DNA of 64,000 nt, taken from the NCBI GenBank assembly GCA_018857735.1, contig JABMCL010000883.1:98501-162500 (forward strand), given 5' to 3'. This document shows positions 12,019 to 21,784 of the stretch, in pieces. Origin of the DNA: Alviniconcha marisindica (taxonomy: Eukaryota > Mollusca > Gastropoda > Provannidae). The position numbers and the translations under genes were made by a program. Position 1 is the first letter of the stretch, and each line of letters begins with the position of its first letter. The notes under the pieces were generated by a model. That model searched no databases. It saw only the letters and a program-made list of their open reading frames with translations, and was not told the origin of the DNA.

Positions 12019-12252
12019 CAGCCCCAGTCTCAGACCTACATGTCGTCCTGTGCAGCCCCAGTCTCAGACCTACATGTCGTCCTGTGCAGCCCCAGTCTCA
12101 GACCTACATGTCGTCCTGTGCAGCCCCAGTCTCAGACCTACATGTCGTCCTGTGCAGCCCCAGTCTCAGACCTACATGTCGTCCTGTGCAGCCCCAGTCT
12201 CAGACCTACATGTCGTCCTGTGCAGCCCCAGTCTCAGACCTACATGTCGTCA
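12019..12252. repeat. 34-bp minisatellite, ~7 copies
   Basis: Units of CAGCCCCAGTCTCAGACCTA plus CATGTCGTCCTGTG, identical between copies. All three plus frames are open (34-residue period); artefacts. Confidence 0.97.
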
Positions 12253-12594
12253 GTCCCATGCACGACCTACATGCTTCACGAAGAGTCACCAAAACAGGAG
12301 CAACTCAGGTCGCAGATTATTATTTTCAGCCGACATAGTTTTATGCATTTTTTACGTAGTGTTTTTGTAACCGTCACGTCATGGTTGACTGGGCGTTAAA
12401 AATCAACATTGTGTTTTGAATAATGTCCCTTTAAGAGGCAAGACCTACTGAAATTGTGGTGTCTACTGAGAACAGTTTTTTCCATTTGCAGTGCACTTTC
12501 CCTTTCGGCGGGAGGAATCATTGTTGTGTGTGGCCGGTTTGTTCAGTCACGCTGAGTTGTGCCCGGAGAGGTCTTACTGTCTGTCGGGTGGTGA

Positions 12595-12770
12595 AGCGCT
12601 GCTTAATGTCCTCAGATGTCAGTTGACATATTAGGGACAAGTTGTGACCAATGCCGAAGCACGGTTCAATAATTCTTTACGTCCACGGAAACCAGAAGGT
12701 TCGTTAGGACGCCGGACAGCCCAGGACGTCCACCTCGACTCTCACACAGCTCCTGAACTATGACCTTACT
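12595..12770. mobile_element. Dispersed repeat copy B (SINE-like)
   Basis: Second copy of the 60-270 element, with a 3-bp insertion and several substitutions. Confidence 0.7.
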
Positions 12771-12779
12771 GTCGGGGAC

Positions 12780-12960
12780 CTTGATCCGGCACCTAACGCC
12801 TTACCACTGGGTCAAACCGGCACGCACGGTGTCCGTCTTTATGACTGAACTTGCTGCTAAGACTGCTATTTAAGGAAGGAACACACATAGTGTATTTAAG
12901 TGAGCCGGTTTGGCCTAGCGGTTAGGTTGGTAAGCGGCGGAAGGACCTCGGTTCGCCGAT
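12780..12960. mobile_element. Two truncated SINE heads in opposite orientation
   Basis: 12788-12825 matches the SINE head on the minus strand (CTAACGCCTTACCACTGG, CAAACCGGC). 12903-12955 matches it on the plus strand (GAGCCGGTTTGGCCTAGCGG, then CTCGGTTCGCCGA). Together they form a split inverted repeat. Confidence 0.65.
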
Positions 12961-13330
12961 ACGGTTTCTCAGTGTGGACATAAAGCATCTCTCAATCAAT
13001 CAGAATGTTCTAATAATAAATTTCCATACGTTTTCTGTGGACATAAAGCAGTCACTGAATCACTGATTCAGAATGTCATTTCTAATAAGAGATTTCCATA
13101 CGGTTTCTGTGGACATAAAGCATCACTGAATCAACCAGAATGTTCTAATAATAAATTTCCAAACGGTATCTGTGGACAGCAAAGCATCATTGAATCAATC
13201 AGAATGTTCTAACTTGTAAATTTCCATACGGTTTCTGTGGACGTAAAGCATCTCTGAATCACTGAATCAGATTGTTCTAATAATAGATTTCCATACGGTA
13301 TCTGTGGACGTAAAGCATCACTAAATCAAT
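12960..13330. repeat. ~62-72-bp tandem repeat, ~6 copies
   Basis: Units of TTTCCATACGGTTTCTGTGG plus ACATAAAGCATCACTGAATCAATCAGAATGTTCTAATAATAAA. It ends just before the TMEM53-like promoter. Confidence 0.92.
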
Positions 13331-13354
13331 GAAAATGTTGCCGGAAACTCTGCG

Positions 13355-13762
13355 GGGAAGTGCGTGCGTCTCGTTCAACTGCCGCACACTCAGTGCAGCG
13401 GAGTGACGTCGCACGTCTGCTGTGCCGCCACTGATTTGGGCTATTTTCCCCTCCGTTAGATCAGTTGCCGTGCAGCTCACGCGGTCACGCCCGGCCCCAC
13501 GCCGCCAGCTCGGTGCATGTGGCAGCGGGCCGGTAGCTCTGTCTGCGTGCACATCGCCGCAACACGGCGCAGCGTGACATAACACGTGTTGGACTGGCGG
13601 GCTGACTCACGCCACCACGCTCCTCACACCATCACGGCATCATCAGCACGGCCGGCAGCCCGCCGCTGTACACACCGCCAGGAGACGGCGAGGAGCACGG
13701 AGTTTCGTTTATATTTTTTTTATTTTTTAAATTTCGTAGTATTTTTGAACACCGAGTGCAAG
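13355..13762 (+). promoter_or_regulatory. GC/CpG-rich promoter and 5' UTR of the TMEM53-like gene
   Basis: This ~400 bp stretch is visibly enriched in CG dinucleotides and GC compared with its flanks (CGCGGTCACGCC, GGCCGGCAGCCCGCC, CAACACGGCGCAGCG). It ends in a T-rich run (13708-13735) just before exon 1. No TATA box at a convincing distance was seen. A CpG-rich, TATA-less promoter is typical of a broadly expressed gene. The transcription start cannot be fixed. Confidence 0.55.
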
Positions 13763-13770
13763 ATGGCGGC
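13760..13770 (+). promoter_or_regulatory. YY1-type element overlapping the start codon
   Basis: AAGATGGCGGC matches the YY1 consensus AAnATGGCGGC exactly, and its internal ATG is the proposed initiation codon. In animal housekeeping genes such elements lie just downstream of the transcription start. If so here, the 5' UTR is short. Confidence 0.6.
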
Positions 13771-13828
13771 CTCCCTGTCTGTGCTGTGTCGGCGAGGGAG
13801 GGAGGGTGCCGTGTCCTTACTGTGCGCG
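13763..13828 (+). CDS. TMEM53: TMEM53-like exon 1 (coding part)
   Basis: It encodes 22 residues starting MAASLSVLCRRGREG and ends in phase 0 at a consensus donor (GCG|GTAAGT). The ATG is embedded in AAGATGGCGGC, a common context for housekeeping start sites. The exon is short and weakly conserved, so it rests on the ATG context, the donor and the matching phase of exon 2. An upstream non-coding exon cannot be excluded. Confidence 0.7.
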
Positions 13829-16800
13829 GTAAGTTATGGGGAGGGGGAGGGGAGGGGGCGCAAGTCGTCAATGCCGCTGTGCCAGTTATGTCATGACTCA
13901 GACCATCCATGAATGAAGTCGCGTGCGTCTTTGGATCGGCATCCACCGAGGCTGGGAGGGTTCCTGTCGGGCCCCGGCCACCAGACGAAGAGCCACAGTA
14001 CGGGGATCTAGATCTAATCTGTTTTGCTTTTCTTTTTTAAACATGTTGATTTTTGCACTCAGACAACTGAGTTTGACTTGCATCTCGCTCTGTACGCGTA
14101 GCGTTGGCTGGTGTAGGTTAGTACGGACGCCAGCTGAGTTAGCTCTGTTACCATTGGGCCGCCGAACTGCCGACCGCGCCAAAAGGTATGGAGGAAAAAA
14201 AACGCGGCATTCGCTCACAATGGTGACTGGGGTCAGTTACTGGTACCAGTTAACTTTTAGGTGACTCGCTTCCCCAGCCTAGGCCTCTGTGGCCTGTGAG
14301 AGGGCGCAGAAAACCGACACAACACTCAGCGGTCATTGAGCGTTATTCTGGCAGATCTGAACACGAGACAGCCTGTAACTAGAACTAGAAAGGTGCAGAC
14401 TATGGACTGTGATTATGAATGTCTTGCATGATGCACGTATATATACATTAATAAAATTTACATTTACCACTTTTTTCTTCCTTTTGTTGTCAACCCTGGT
14501 AATGTGATATAACCATTTGTGGTTGACTGGGCTCAAAGCACTAATGACTAACTTAGTAAACTAACTCTTTCTTTCTTTCTTTTTCTTCATTTTTCTTGTC
14601 ACCAGGTATTAATATCAGCTGCTTTGCCAGTTCTGAATTGCATTTTTCTCTCACTTCTGCATGTTGGTTATTGGATTGTGTCACTGTAATAATTAAAATA
14701 AATAAAATAATAGATAACTTTTGTATAGCGCTATTCTCTGGTGTACACAAACTCGTTGCACTTTACAACATTCTCCAACGTTTCACAAACATAATACATA
14801 TAATTATGACAACTAACAATGTATAATATACACACACAAAAAAGTACATGTGCCATATGAGAAGCAGCAATATATATATATATATAAAGAAAAAGAATCA
14901 TATCACTACTACCTACCCTTAATTCCATCCCTCCCACTGTACATGTATAATGTACAACTTCCAAACTAGGTGACAGCTGGATGTAAAAAGTCCAAATGCA
15001 GGCATTTCACTGCACTTATAAAATAAAGTTTAAAATGTAAAAAGTCCAAATGCAGGCATTTCACTGCACTTATAAAATAAAGTTTAAAATGTAAAAAGTC
15101 CAAATGCAGGCACCTAAGCCCATTTTGCTGCACTTATAAAATAAAGTTTAAAATACATTCTGTCTTGCTGTATGTCATCTAACGTTTCTTTTTCTTTTTT
15201 TTCCCCCCTTCTTCTTGAATCAGTAGCTTAGCAAAGATTGTTTTAACTTATTTAAGACAGTTTTGATTAAACCTAAGCTACAGTCCTTGTAAAATAAAGT
15301 TTTCAGGTCTGAGTTCTCTCTTACATCCTGTTGTTATAACTGAATTGTAGTTGAATGGGCATCAGCTGATTAAGTTATGTGTCAGAATTCTCTCTCACTC
15401 CAATTGCTGTCAGTCTGCGTGCCTGTCTCTTTCTCACCCTCTCTATCTCTTTCTGTCTCTCATCATGTTCCATATAATTACCTCTGTAGTTGACCTGGCA
15501 TTAACAGAATAGAGTATTAAAAATCCCCCCCCCCCCCCCCCCCCCCCATTTTGTCTCTGCGTCTGTCCAGACTCTCTCTGCCTCTCTTTCTCTGCCCCTC
15601 TCTCTGTGTCTCTGTCTCTCATCTTGCTCTGCATAAATTATGATTGCCTTTGTAACTGACTGGGCATTAACTGATTACTTACCGGTTATTAAGAATCTCT
15701 TTCTCAACCCCCTCTCTCTGTCTCTGTTTCTGCCTCTCTTTCTCTGCACCTCTCGGAGTGTCTGTCTGCCTGCCTCTCTTTTTCAGCCCCTTTCTGTCTC
15801 TGTCTGTCTGCCTCTCCTTTTCTGCCCCTTTCTGTCTGTCTGTCTGCCTCTCTTTTTCTGCCCCTTTTTGTCTCTGTCTCTCTGCCTCTCCTTTTCTGCC
15901 CCTTTCTGTCTCTGTCTGTCTGCCTCTCTTTTCTGCCCCTTTCTGTCTCTGTCTGTCTGCCTCTCTTTTTCTGCCCCTTTCTGTCTCTGTCTGTCTGCCT
16001 CTCCTTTTCTGCCCCTTTCTGTCTGTCTGTCTGCCTCTCTTTCTCTGCCTCTGTGTGTGTGTCTGTCTGTCTCTCTTTCTCTGCCCCTCTCTCCGTCTGC
16101 CTCTTTCTCTGCCCCTCTGTGTGTGTCTGTCTCTCTTTCTCTGCCCCTCTCTCTGTCTCTGTCTGTCTGCCTCTCTTTCTCTGCCCCTCTCTCCATCTGC
16201 CTCTTTCTCTGCCCCTCTCTCTGTCTCTGTCTGTCTGCCTCTCTTTCTCTGCCCCTCTCTCCATCTGCCTCTTTCTCTGCCTCTGTCTGCCTCTCTTTCT
16301 CTGACCCTCTCTGTCTGCCTCTCTTTCTCTGCCCCTCTCTGTCTGCCTCTCTTTCTCTGCCCCTCTCTGTCTGCCTCTCTTTCTCTGCCCCTCTCTGTCT
16401 GCCCCTCTTTCTCTGACCCTCTCTGTCTGCCCCTCTCTGCCTGCCTCTCTTTCTCTGCCCCTCACTGTCTGTCTGCCTGTCTTTCTCTGCCCCTCTCTGT
16501 CTGTCTGCCTTGCTTTCTCTGCCTGTCTTTCTGTCTGTCTGCCTCTTTTTCTGCCCCTCTCTGTCTCCCTCTCTTTCTCTGCCCCTCTCTCTGTGTCTGC
16601 CTCTCTTTCTGTGCCCCTCTCTTCATCTCCCTCTCCCATCCAGCTCTGTATAATGGTCCTTATACTATAGATGACTGGGCATTAATTCAGTAATTGAGAC
16701 GGGGGGGTTGTGCAAAGGGTGGAGTGATACATCACAATGAGGTGAGATGAAGGTTGAATGATACATCACAGTGAGGTGAGATGAGGGTGGAGTGATACGT

Positions 16801-19800
16801 CACAGTGAGGTGAGGTGAGGGTGGAGTGATACTTCACAGTGAGGTGAGGGTGGAGTGAAATGTCACAGTGAGGTGATGGTGGAGTGATACGTCATAGTGA
16901 GGTGAGATGAGGGTGGAGTGATACGTCACAGTGAGGTGAGATGAGGGTGGAGTGATACGTCACAGGTGAGATGAGGGTGGAGTGATACGTCACAGTGAGG
17001 TGAGATGAGGGTGGAATGATACGTCACAGTGAGGTGAAGGTGGAGTGATACGTCACAGTGAGGTGAGGGTGGAGTTATACGTCACAGTGAGGTGAAGGTG
17101 GAGTGATACATCACAGTGAGGTGAGGGTGGAGTGATACATCACAGTGAGGTGAGATGAGGGTGGAGTAGTATGTCACAATGAGGTGAGGGTGGAGTGATA
17201 CGTCACAGTGAGGTAAGATGAGGGTGGAGTGATGTATCATAGTGAGGTGATGGTGGAGTGATACGTCACAGTGAGGTGAGGGTGGAGTGATACCTTACGG
17301 TGAGATGAGATGAGGGTGGAATGATACATCACAGTGAGGTGAGATGAGGGTGGAGTGATACGTCACAGTGAGGTGAGGGTGGAGTGATACCTTACGGTGA
17401 GATGAGATGAGGGTGGAATGATACATCACAGTGAGGTGAGATGAGGGTGGAGTGATACGTCACAGTGAGGTGAGGGTGGAGTGATACGTCACAGTGAGGT
17501 GAGGGTGGAGTGATATGTCAAAATGAGGTGAGGTGAGGGTGGAGTGCTACATCACAGTGAGGTGAGGTGAGGGTGGAGTGCTACATCACAGTGAGGTGAG
17601 GGTGGAGTGATACGTTACAGTGAGGTGAGATGAGGGTGGAATGATACATCACAGTGAGATGAGATGAGGGTGGAGTGATACGTCACAGTGAGGTGAGATG
17701 AGGGTGGAGTGATAGGTCACAGTGAGATGAGATGAGGGTGGAGTGATACGTCACAATGAGGTGAGATGAGGGTGGAGTGATACGTCACAGTGAGATGAGG
17801 GAGGAGTGATATGTCACAATGAGGTGAGGTGAGGGTGGAGTGATAACGTCACAGTGAAGTGAGGGTGGAGTGATACATCACAGGTGAGGTGAGGGTGGAG
17901 TGATACGTCACAGTGAGGTGAGGATGGAGTGATACGTAACAGTGAGGTGAGGATGGAGTGATACGTCACAGTGAGGTGAGGGTGGAGTTACACGTCACAA
18001 TGAGGTGAGGGTGGAGTGATGTACGTCGCAGTGAGGTGAGATGAGGGTGGAGTGATACATCACAATGAGGTGAGGGTGGAGTGATATGTCACAGTGAGGT
18101 GAGGGTGGAGTGATGTACGTCACAGTGAGGTGAGATGATGGTGGAGTGATACTTCACAGTGAGGTGAGGGTGGAGTGATACTTCACAGTGAGGTGAGGGT
18201 GGAATGATATACTGGTAAGTCATAGTATGGCAAGGTGAGGGTAGAGTGAAAAATCACATTAGAGCAAAGTAAAAGGGGAGCAATATATAATATTGCAGTG
18301 AAGATGGAGTGAGAAGTCATAAAGTCAGAGTGGAGTAAAAATAAATAAAATGTATGTTATTTTCAAAGCAAGGCAAAATAAATCATGAAATTACTTTGGC
18401 TGTTGGTGGTTGTGTTGATTTGGATGAACATGTTACGTTGCAGAAATACACAGGAGTCTTCAGGTCAGCAGCACGGTGGCTGTCCAGCCAAGCACCCCCC
18501 ATCATCACGCGTAATGTGGAGGGCTTTGAATTGTGTTCTGCGGGGTCCGCGGGCGGCAGCCAGCACCAGCGGCCTGTGGTGGTTTTGATTGGCTGGCTCA
18601 ATGCCAAACGGAAACACCTCCGCAAGTACCAGGAGCTGTACTGTGGGCGGGGCATGGACGTGCTGACCATGCCGGTGTCGCCTATCCACGTTGTGCGGCC
18701 TCGCACTGGTGTCACCTACACCAGGAAGCTGCTCAAGGTTCTGCAGGTAGGAATGGGAAAAGAAAATGCACCTGTGTTGTACTGGTGTTTTTCTTGCCAC
18801 ACCTGTGTTTGACTGGTGTTTCCCTTGCTCACCTGTTTTGTACTGGTGTTTCTCTTGTTGTACCTATATGGCAGTGGTGTTTCTCTTGTTGCACTGGTGT
18901 TTCTCGTTATACCTGTGTTGTACTGGTGTTTCTCTTGTTATACCTGTGTTGTACTGGTGTTTCTCTTGTTATACCTGTGCTGTACTGGTGTTTTTGTCTT
19001 GCCACACCAGAGTGTTGTGCGCATTCAGTGTCTTCACAAGGGGATGATTGTTACATCAAAGGATGTGTTCATGGTTTGACCTGTGTTTAGTGCTCTGACA
19101 CTTGAAGAACTGATTTATTTGGGATCAAGGGATGTGTTTGTGGATCTGACCTGCGTTTAGTGGTCTGACACATGAATAACTATTATTAGGGATCAAGGGG
19201 TGAGTTCGGTGATATATATATATATATATCAATTTACACATTCTGAAAGAGAGAGATACAAATTTTAACATCCAATCAACCATGATGGTTACATCAGGGC
19301 AAAATGCATTCAGTGATCAAACACATATCATGATATACTGATCCTGAGGTATTCAGTGGTCTGTCACATGTAAAGGATCAAGACCTGTTCAGTGGTGTGA
19401 CTCATGTATGTTACAGATCAAGACCCATTCAGTGGTCTGACGCATGTATGTTAAGGATCAAGACCCGTTCAGTGGTCTGACATGTTAAGGATCAAGACCC
19501 ATTCAGTGGTCTGACACATGTTAAAGATCAAGACCCATTCAGTGGTCTGACACATGGTAAGGATCAAGACACATTCAGTGGTCTGACATGTTAAAGATCA
19601 AGACCCGTTCAGTGGTCTGACACATGTTAAAGATCAAGACCTGTTCAGTGGTCTGACACATGTATGTTAAGGATCAAGACCCATTCAGTGGTCTGACACA
19701 TGTTAAGGATCAAGACTCGTTCAGTGGTCTGACAGCGACATATATTTTATGGATGAAGGGGATTTAGACACATGCAGCCAATGTTTTCAGTTCCAGGCAC

Positions 19801-20806
19801 ATAAATTGTGCTAGAAATTCCTTGAAACTTTTGACTGGTCATTATCTGTGAATTTGTCCGTCTTTAGGAGACACTGTCTGTGAATGTGTCTGTCTTCAGG
19901 AGACATTGTCTGTGAATGTGTCTGTCTTCAGGAGATGTTGTCTGTGAATATCATTTGTCTTCAGGAGACATTGTCTGGGAATGTGTCTGTCTTCATTAGA
20001 CATTGTATTGTGTCTGTCTTCAGGAGACATTGTAATTGTGTCTGTCTTCTGGAAACTTTGACTGTGATTGTGTCTGTCCTCAGGAGACATGGACTGTGAT
20101 TGTGTCTGTCCTCAGGAGACATGGACTGTGATTGTGTCTGTCTTCAGGAGACATGGCCTGTGATTGTGTCTGTCTTCAGGAGAATGAGGAGCTGTCCAGT
20201 CGACAGGTGGTGGTGCATGGCTTTTCTATCGGGGCCTTCATCTACACGCAAATGCAACTGATGCTGCAGCAACAGCAGCAACAGCAGCAGCAGCTGCAGC
20301 AGGACCTTGGCCAAACTCTCCGGGAACAGATGGTTGGTCAACGCGAGGTCAGCAACCTGACTCCGCGCCTTGCCGGCCTGGTGCTCGACAGCCCCGCCTA
20401 CATGGACCACATGTGTCACGGCATCGCCCAGTCCCTCGCCAAGAACCCTGCCGCACGCGCCCTCATCAAGAAGAGCCTGCTGCTCTATCTGGCTGCCTTC
20501 CCAAAGTCGGTCACCTTCCACTACCAGGAGTCACACCGCATGTTCCACGACAACTCCATCCCCACGCTCATCTTGTACTCCGCCACCGACCTCATCTCGT
20601 CGGCGGTGACGTCGGAGAGCTACGTGGAGGAGTGGCGGCAGAAGGGGTTTCCGGTGTTCACCCGCAAGTTTGATGACACCTCCCACGTGGGTCATTTCCG
20701 CCAGCACCCGGAGGCCTACTGGGAGGCTGTAGACGCCTTCCTTGACCAGCTGGACCTAGCCGGACCTGGTCTGGTGCAGCTGGCTACCGCCGCTCAAGTG
20801 CAATGA
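13763..20806 (+). CDS. TMEM53: DUF829/TMEM53-like alpha/beta-hydrolase-fold protein, complete 3-exon gene
   Basis: Joining 13763-13828, 18444-18746 and 20180-20806 gives 331 residues with phase-0 junctions, GTAAGT and GTAGGA donors, and TTGCAG and CTTCAG acceptors. The middle exon carries the DUF829 opening strand (RPVVVLIGW, then a KY..LY segment). The last exon carries a nucleophile elbow GFSIG (Ser139), a DSPAY motif near 193, a Q9 run at 153-161, Asp260 in LYSATD and a TSHVGH motif (His292/His295), in the order of a Ser-Asp-His triad. Family knowledge: TMEM53 is a nuclear-envelope protein of about 277 residues, and DUF829 proteins resemble hydrolases. The first ~45 residues are rich in Arg, Ser and Ala with few acids, so mitochondrial import is possible (inference). 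One hydrophobic stretch (KSLLLYLAAF) could touch a membrane. The substrate is unknown. Strict TMEM53 orthology versus a DUF829 paralogue is not settled. Confidence 0.85.
13829..14690. other. Intron 1, unique 5' part
   Basis: The donor GTAAGTTATG is followed by G-rich and then AT-rich unique intron. Open frames on both strands (for example 13898-14264) resemble no family known to me and lack splice-consistent context. Confidence 0.6.
14690..14830 (-). mobile_element. 5'-truncated SINE tail
   Basis: An AATAAAATAAATAAAATAAT tract joins TTTTGTATAGCGCTATTCTC, the same TATAGCGCTATTCTC block found at the tail end of the tRNA-headed SINE at 8.6-9.0 kb. The orientation is minus. The tRNA-like head is missing, as expected from incomplete reverse transcription. 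Confidence 0.6.
14829..14888. repeat. AT microsatellite in intron 1
   Basis: A short TA dinucleotide run (about 14870-14886) lies within AT-rich intronic sequence next to a SINE-tail remnant. No coding signal. Confidence 0.7.
14980..15160. repeat. ~54-bp tandem repeat, 3 copies
   Basis: Three near-identical units carry GTAAAAAGTCCAAATGCAGG and TTATAAAATAAAGTTTAAAA. The third has a small insertion. It is in intron 1. Confidence 0.9.
15160..15430. other. Intron 1, unique AT-rich stretch
   Basis: No coding, RNA or repeat signal was seen apart from short T-rich runs. Confidence 0.5.
15430..16640. repeat. 1.2-kb polypyrimidine tract (CT/CTGCC-rich)
   Basis: The plus strand is almost entirely C and T with sparse G, built from degenerate units such as CTCTCTTTCTCTGCCCCTCT, with a C26 homopolymer near 15522-15547. 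The 311-residue frames on both strands (Ser/Leu/Cys/Pro on one, Arg/Glu/Gly/Thr on the other) are by-products of this composition. It lies in the sense strand of intron 1. Confidence 0.95.
16700..18235. repeat. 1.5-kb minisatellite, 24-36-bp units, ~50 copies
   Basis: Units vary around GTGAGGTGAGGGTGGAGTGA followed by TACGTCACA, with an optional extra GATGAG block that gives two main unit lengths. Many copies carry the CREB/ATF half-site ACGTCA. It ends about 210 bp before TMEM53-like exon 2. Confidence 0.95.
18444..18746 (+). CDS. TMEM53: TMEM53-like exon 2
   Basis: This exon has 303 nt (101 codons), phase 0 at both ends. The acceptor is TTACGTTGCAG after a T/G-rich tract and the donor is CTGCAG|GTAGGAATG. 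It encodes the end of the basic N-terminal region (YTGVFRSAARWLSS) and the conserved DUF829 beta-strand RPVVVLIGW with the following helix. A minisatellite starts about 25 bp after the donor, and another ends about 210 bp before the acceptor. Confidence 0.88.
18765..19010. repeat. ~31-bp minisatellite, ~7 copies, beside the exon 2 donor
   Basis: Units are CTGTGTTGTACTGGTGTTTC followed by TCTTGTTATAC with variants. The array starts within about 25 bp of the donor at 18747. Confidence 0.9.
19340..19745. repeat. ~36-bp minisatellite in intron 2, ~11 copies
   Basis: Units of GATCAAGACCCATTCAGTGG plus TCTGACACATGTTAAG. Related degenerate copies start at about 19080. Part of the unit is an AT-rich spacer of variable length. 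Confidence 0.92.
19860..20179 (+). repeat. ~32-bp minisatellite carrying repeated splice acceptors
   Basis: Units of TGTGTCTGTCTTCAGGAGAC plus ATTGTCTGTGAA. Each intact copy carries CTTCAG|GAGA or CCTCAG|GAGA, identical to the real exon 3 acceptor at 20179/20180. Extra acceptors end at about 19865, 19899, 19931, 19964, 20023, 20083, 20115 and 20147. The real site is the last copy. Confidence 0.95.
20180..20806 (+). CDS. TMEM53: TMEM53-like exon 3 (terminal coding exon)
   Basis: This exon has 627 nt: 208 codons plus TGA at 20804-20806. It starts at CTTCAG|GAGAATGAG and holds the GFSIG elbow, a polyglutamine run from mixed CAG/CAA codons (about 20267-20302), the DSPAY motif, the LYSATD acid motif and the TSHVGH motif. 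Third positions are rich in G/C, unlike the flanks. The bases just upstream are the last copy of a ~32-bp tandem repeat that carries the same acceptor many times, so the open frame can be read back to 20132, but that part is intron. Confidence 0.9.
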   Translation, partial: ENEELSSRQVVVHGFSIGAFIYTQMQLMLQQQQQQQQQLQQDLGQTLREQMVGQREVSNLTPRLAGLVLDSPAYMDHMCHGIAQSLAKNPAARALIKKSLLLYLAAFPKSVTFHYQESHRMFHDNSIPTLILYSATDLISSAVTSESYVEEWRQKGFPVFTRKFDDTSHVGHFRQHPEAYWEAVDAFLDQLDLAGPGLVQLATAAQVQ

Positions 20807-20828
20807 GTCACTGTTTTAAAAATTAGTC

Positions 20829-21165
20829 TCCCCCCCCCCCCTCCCCCCTTTCACCCATGAGACTGTTCAGCATTTGGGACCCGCCCCACACTGAGAGTTG
20901 ATGCTTAACATTTAGCCCCTCCCCCCCCCCCCCCCCCCCCCCCCCCCACTCCTAGAGAGTCAGTGGTCAACAGTTAGTCTCCTTCTTCCCCCCACCCCCT
21001 CTCCCCGCCCCAATTCAGTGCTTAAGATTTGTCTATCCTTCTCCCTCATGATTCAGTCAACCCCCCGTCCCCCTTGCACACAGGCACACAAATTGGTACC
21101 TACCCTTCAGTCTCCCCAGATGAGTCATTGCTTAATATTTAACTTTGTGGTCACTCAGTCAAGTG
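20829..21165. repeat. Poly-C runs after the TMEM53-like stop codon
   Basis: C-runs lie at 20829-20848 and 20920-20947, separated by degenerate copies of a ~100-bp block (GTCAGTGGTCAACAGTTAGTC and relatives). This is probably 3' UTR or immediate flank. Confidence 0.8.
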
Positions 21166-21174
21166 ATTGCCAGC

Positions 21175-21720
21175 CTCCCACTCCATGAGTGGGCACTGTA
21201 CCCACACCCCCTGCCAAGAGTGGGCACTCTGCCATACCCCCCCTCCCCCCCCCCCCCTGCCATGAGTGGGCACTGTACCCAACCCCTTGCGATGAGTGGG
21301 CACTGTACCCACACCCCCTGCCAAGAGTGGGCACTCTACCATACCCCCTCCCCCCCCTGCCATGAGTGGGCACTGTACCCAACCCCCTGCCATGAGTGGG
21401 CACTGTACCCAACCCCCTGCCATGAGTGGGCACTGTAACCCCCCCCCCCCCCCCCCCTGCCATGAGTGGGCACTGTACCCAACCCCTTGCGATGAGTGGG
21501 CACTGTACCCAACCCCCTGCCATGAGTGGGCACTGTACCCCCCCCCCCCCCCCCCTGCCATGAGTGGGCACTGTACCCACCCCCGTCACACCACACCCCT
21601 CCCCCCCCCCCCCTGCAATGAGTGGGCACTTACCCCCCCCCCCCCCCCCTCCCATGAGGCATTTACCATCTCCCCCCCCCCCCCCCATGATGGCATTTCC
21701 AATTCATTCCCCCCCCCCAC
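21175..21720. repeat. 30-bp minisatellite with variable C-tracts
   Basis: Units of TGCCATGAGTGGGCACTGTA plus CCCAACCCCC. The C-tract within units expands up to about 18 nt. About 14 copies before decay into pure C-runs near 21635-21720. The minus strand is strongly G4-capable. Confidence 0.93.
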
Positions 21721-21784
21721 CCCCACTTATCTCAGATGAAAATGACTGCAAGAGAATTCACAGCCCAGTGAAATCATGATAGGT

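Noticed and set aside
15640..16693. Two 311-residue frames (Cys/Leu/Ser/Pro on one strand, Arg/Glu/Gly on the other)
   Set aside because: A polypyrimidine tract leaves both strands open; the composition is simple and no family is recognisable.
18354..18443. Exon 2 of the TMEM53-like gene starting at the upstream ATG (18354)
   Set aside because: A T/G-rich tract and TTGCAG acceptor precede codon AAA at 18444 in the phase demanded by exon 1; the upstream bases look intronic. A single-exon start at 18354 is the main alternative if exon 1 is wrong.
20132..20179. N-terminal extension of TMEM53-like exon 3 starting at an ATG at 20132
   Set aside because: The extension lies in the splice-acceptor minisatellite, and exon 2 joins in phase at 20180.
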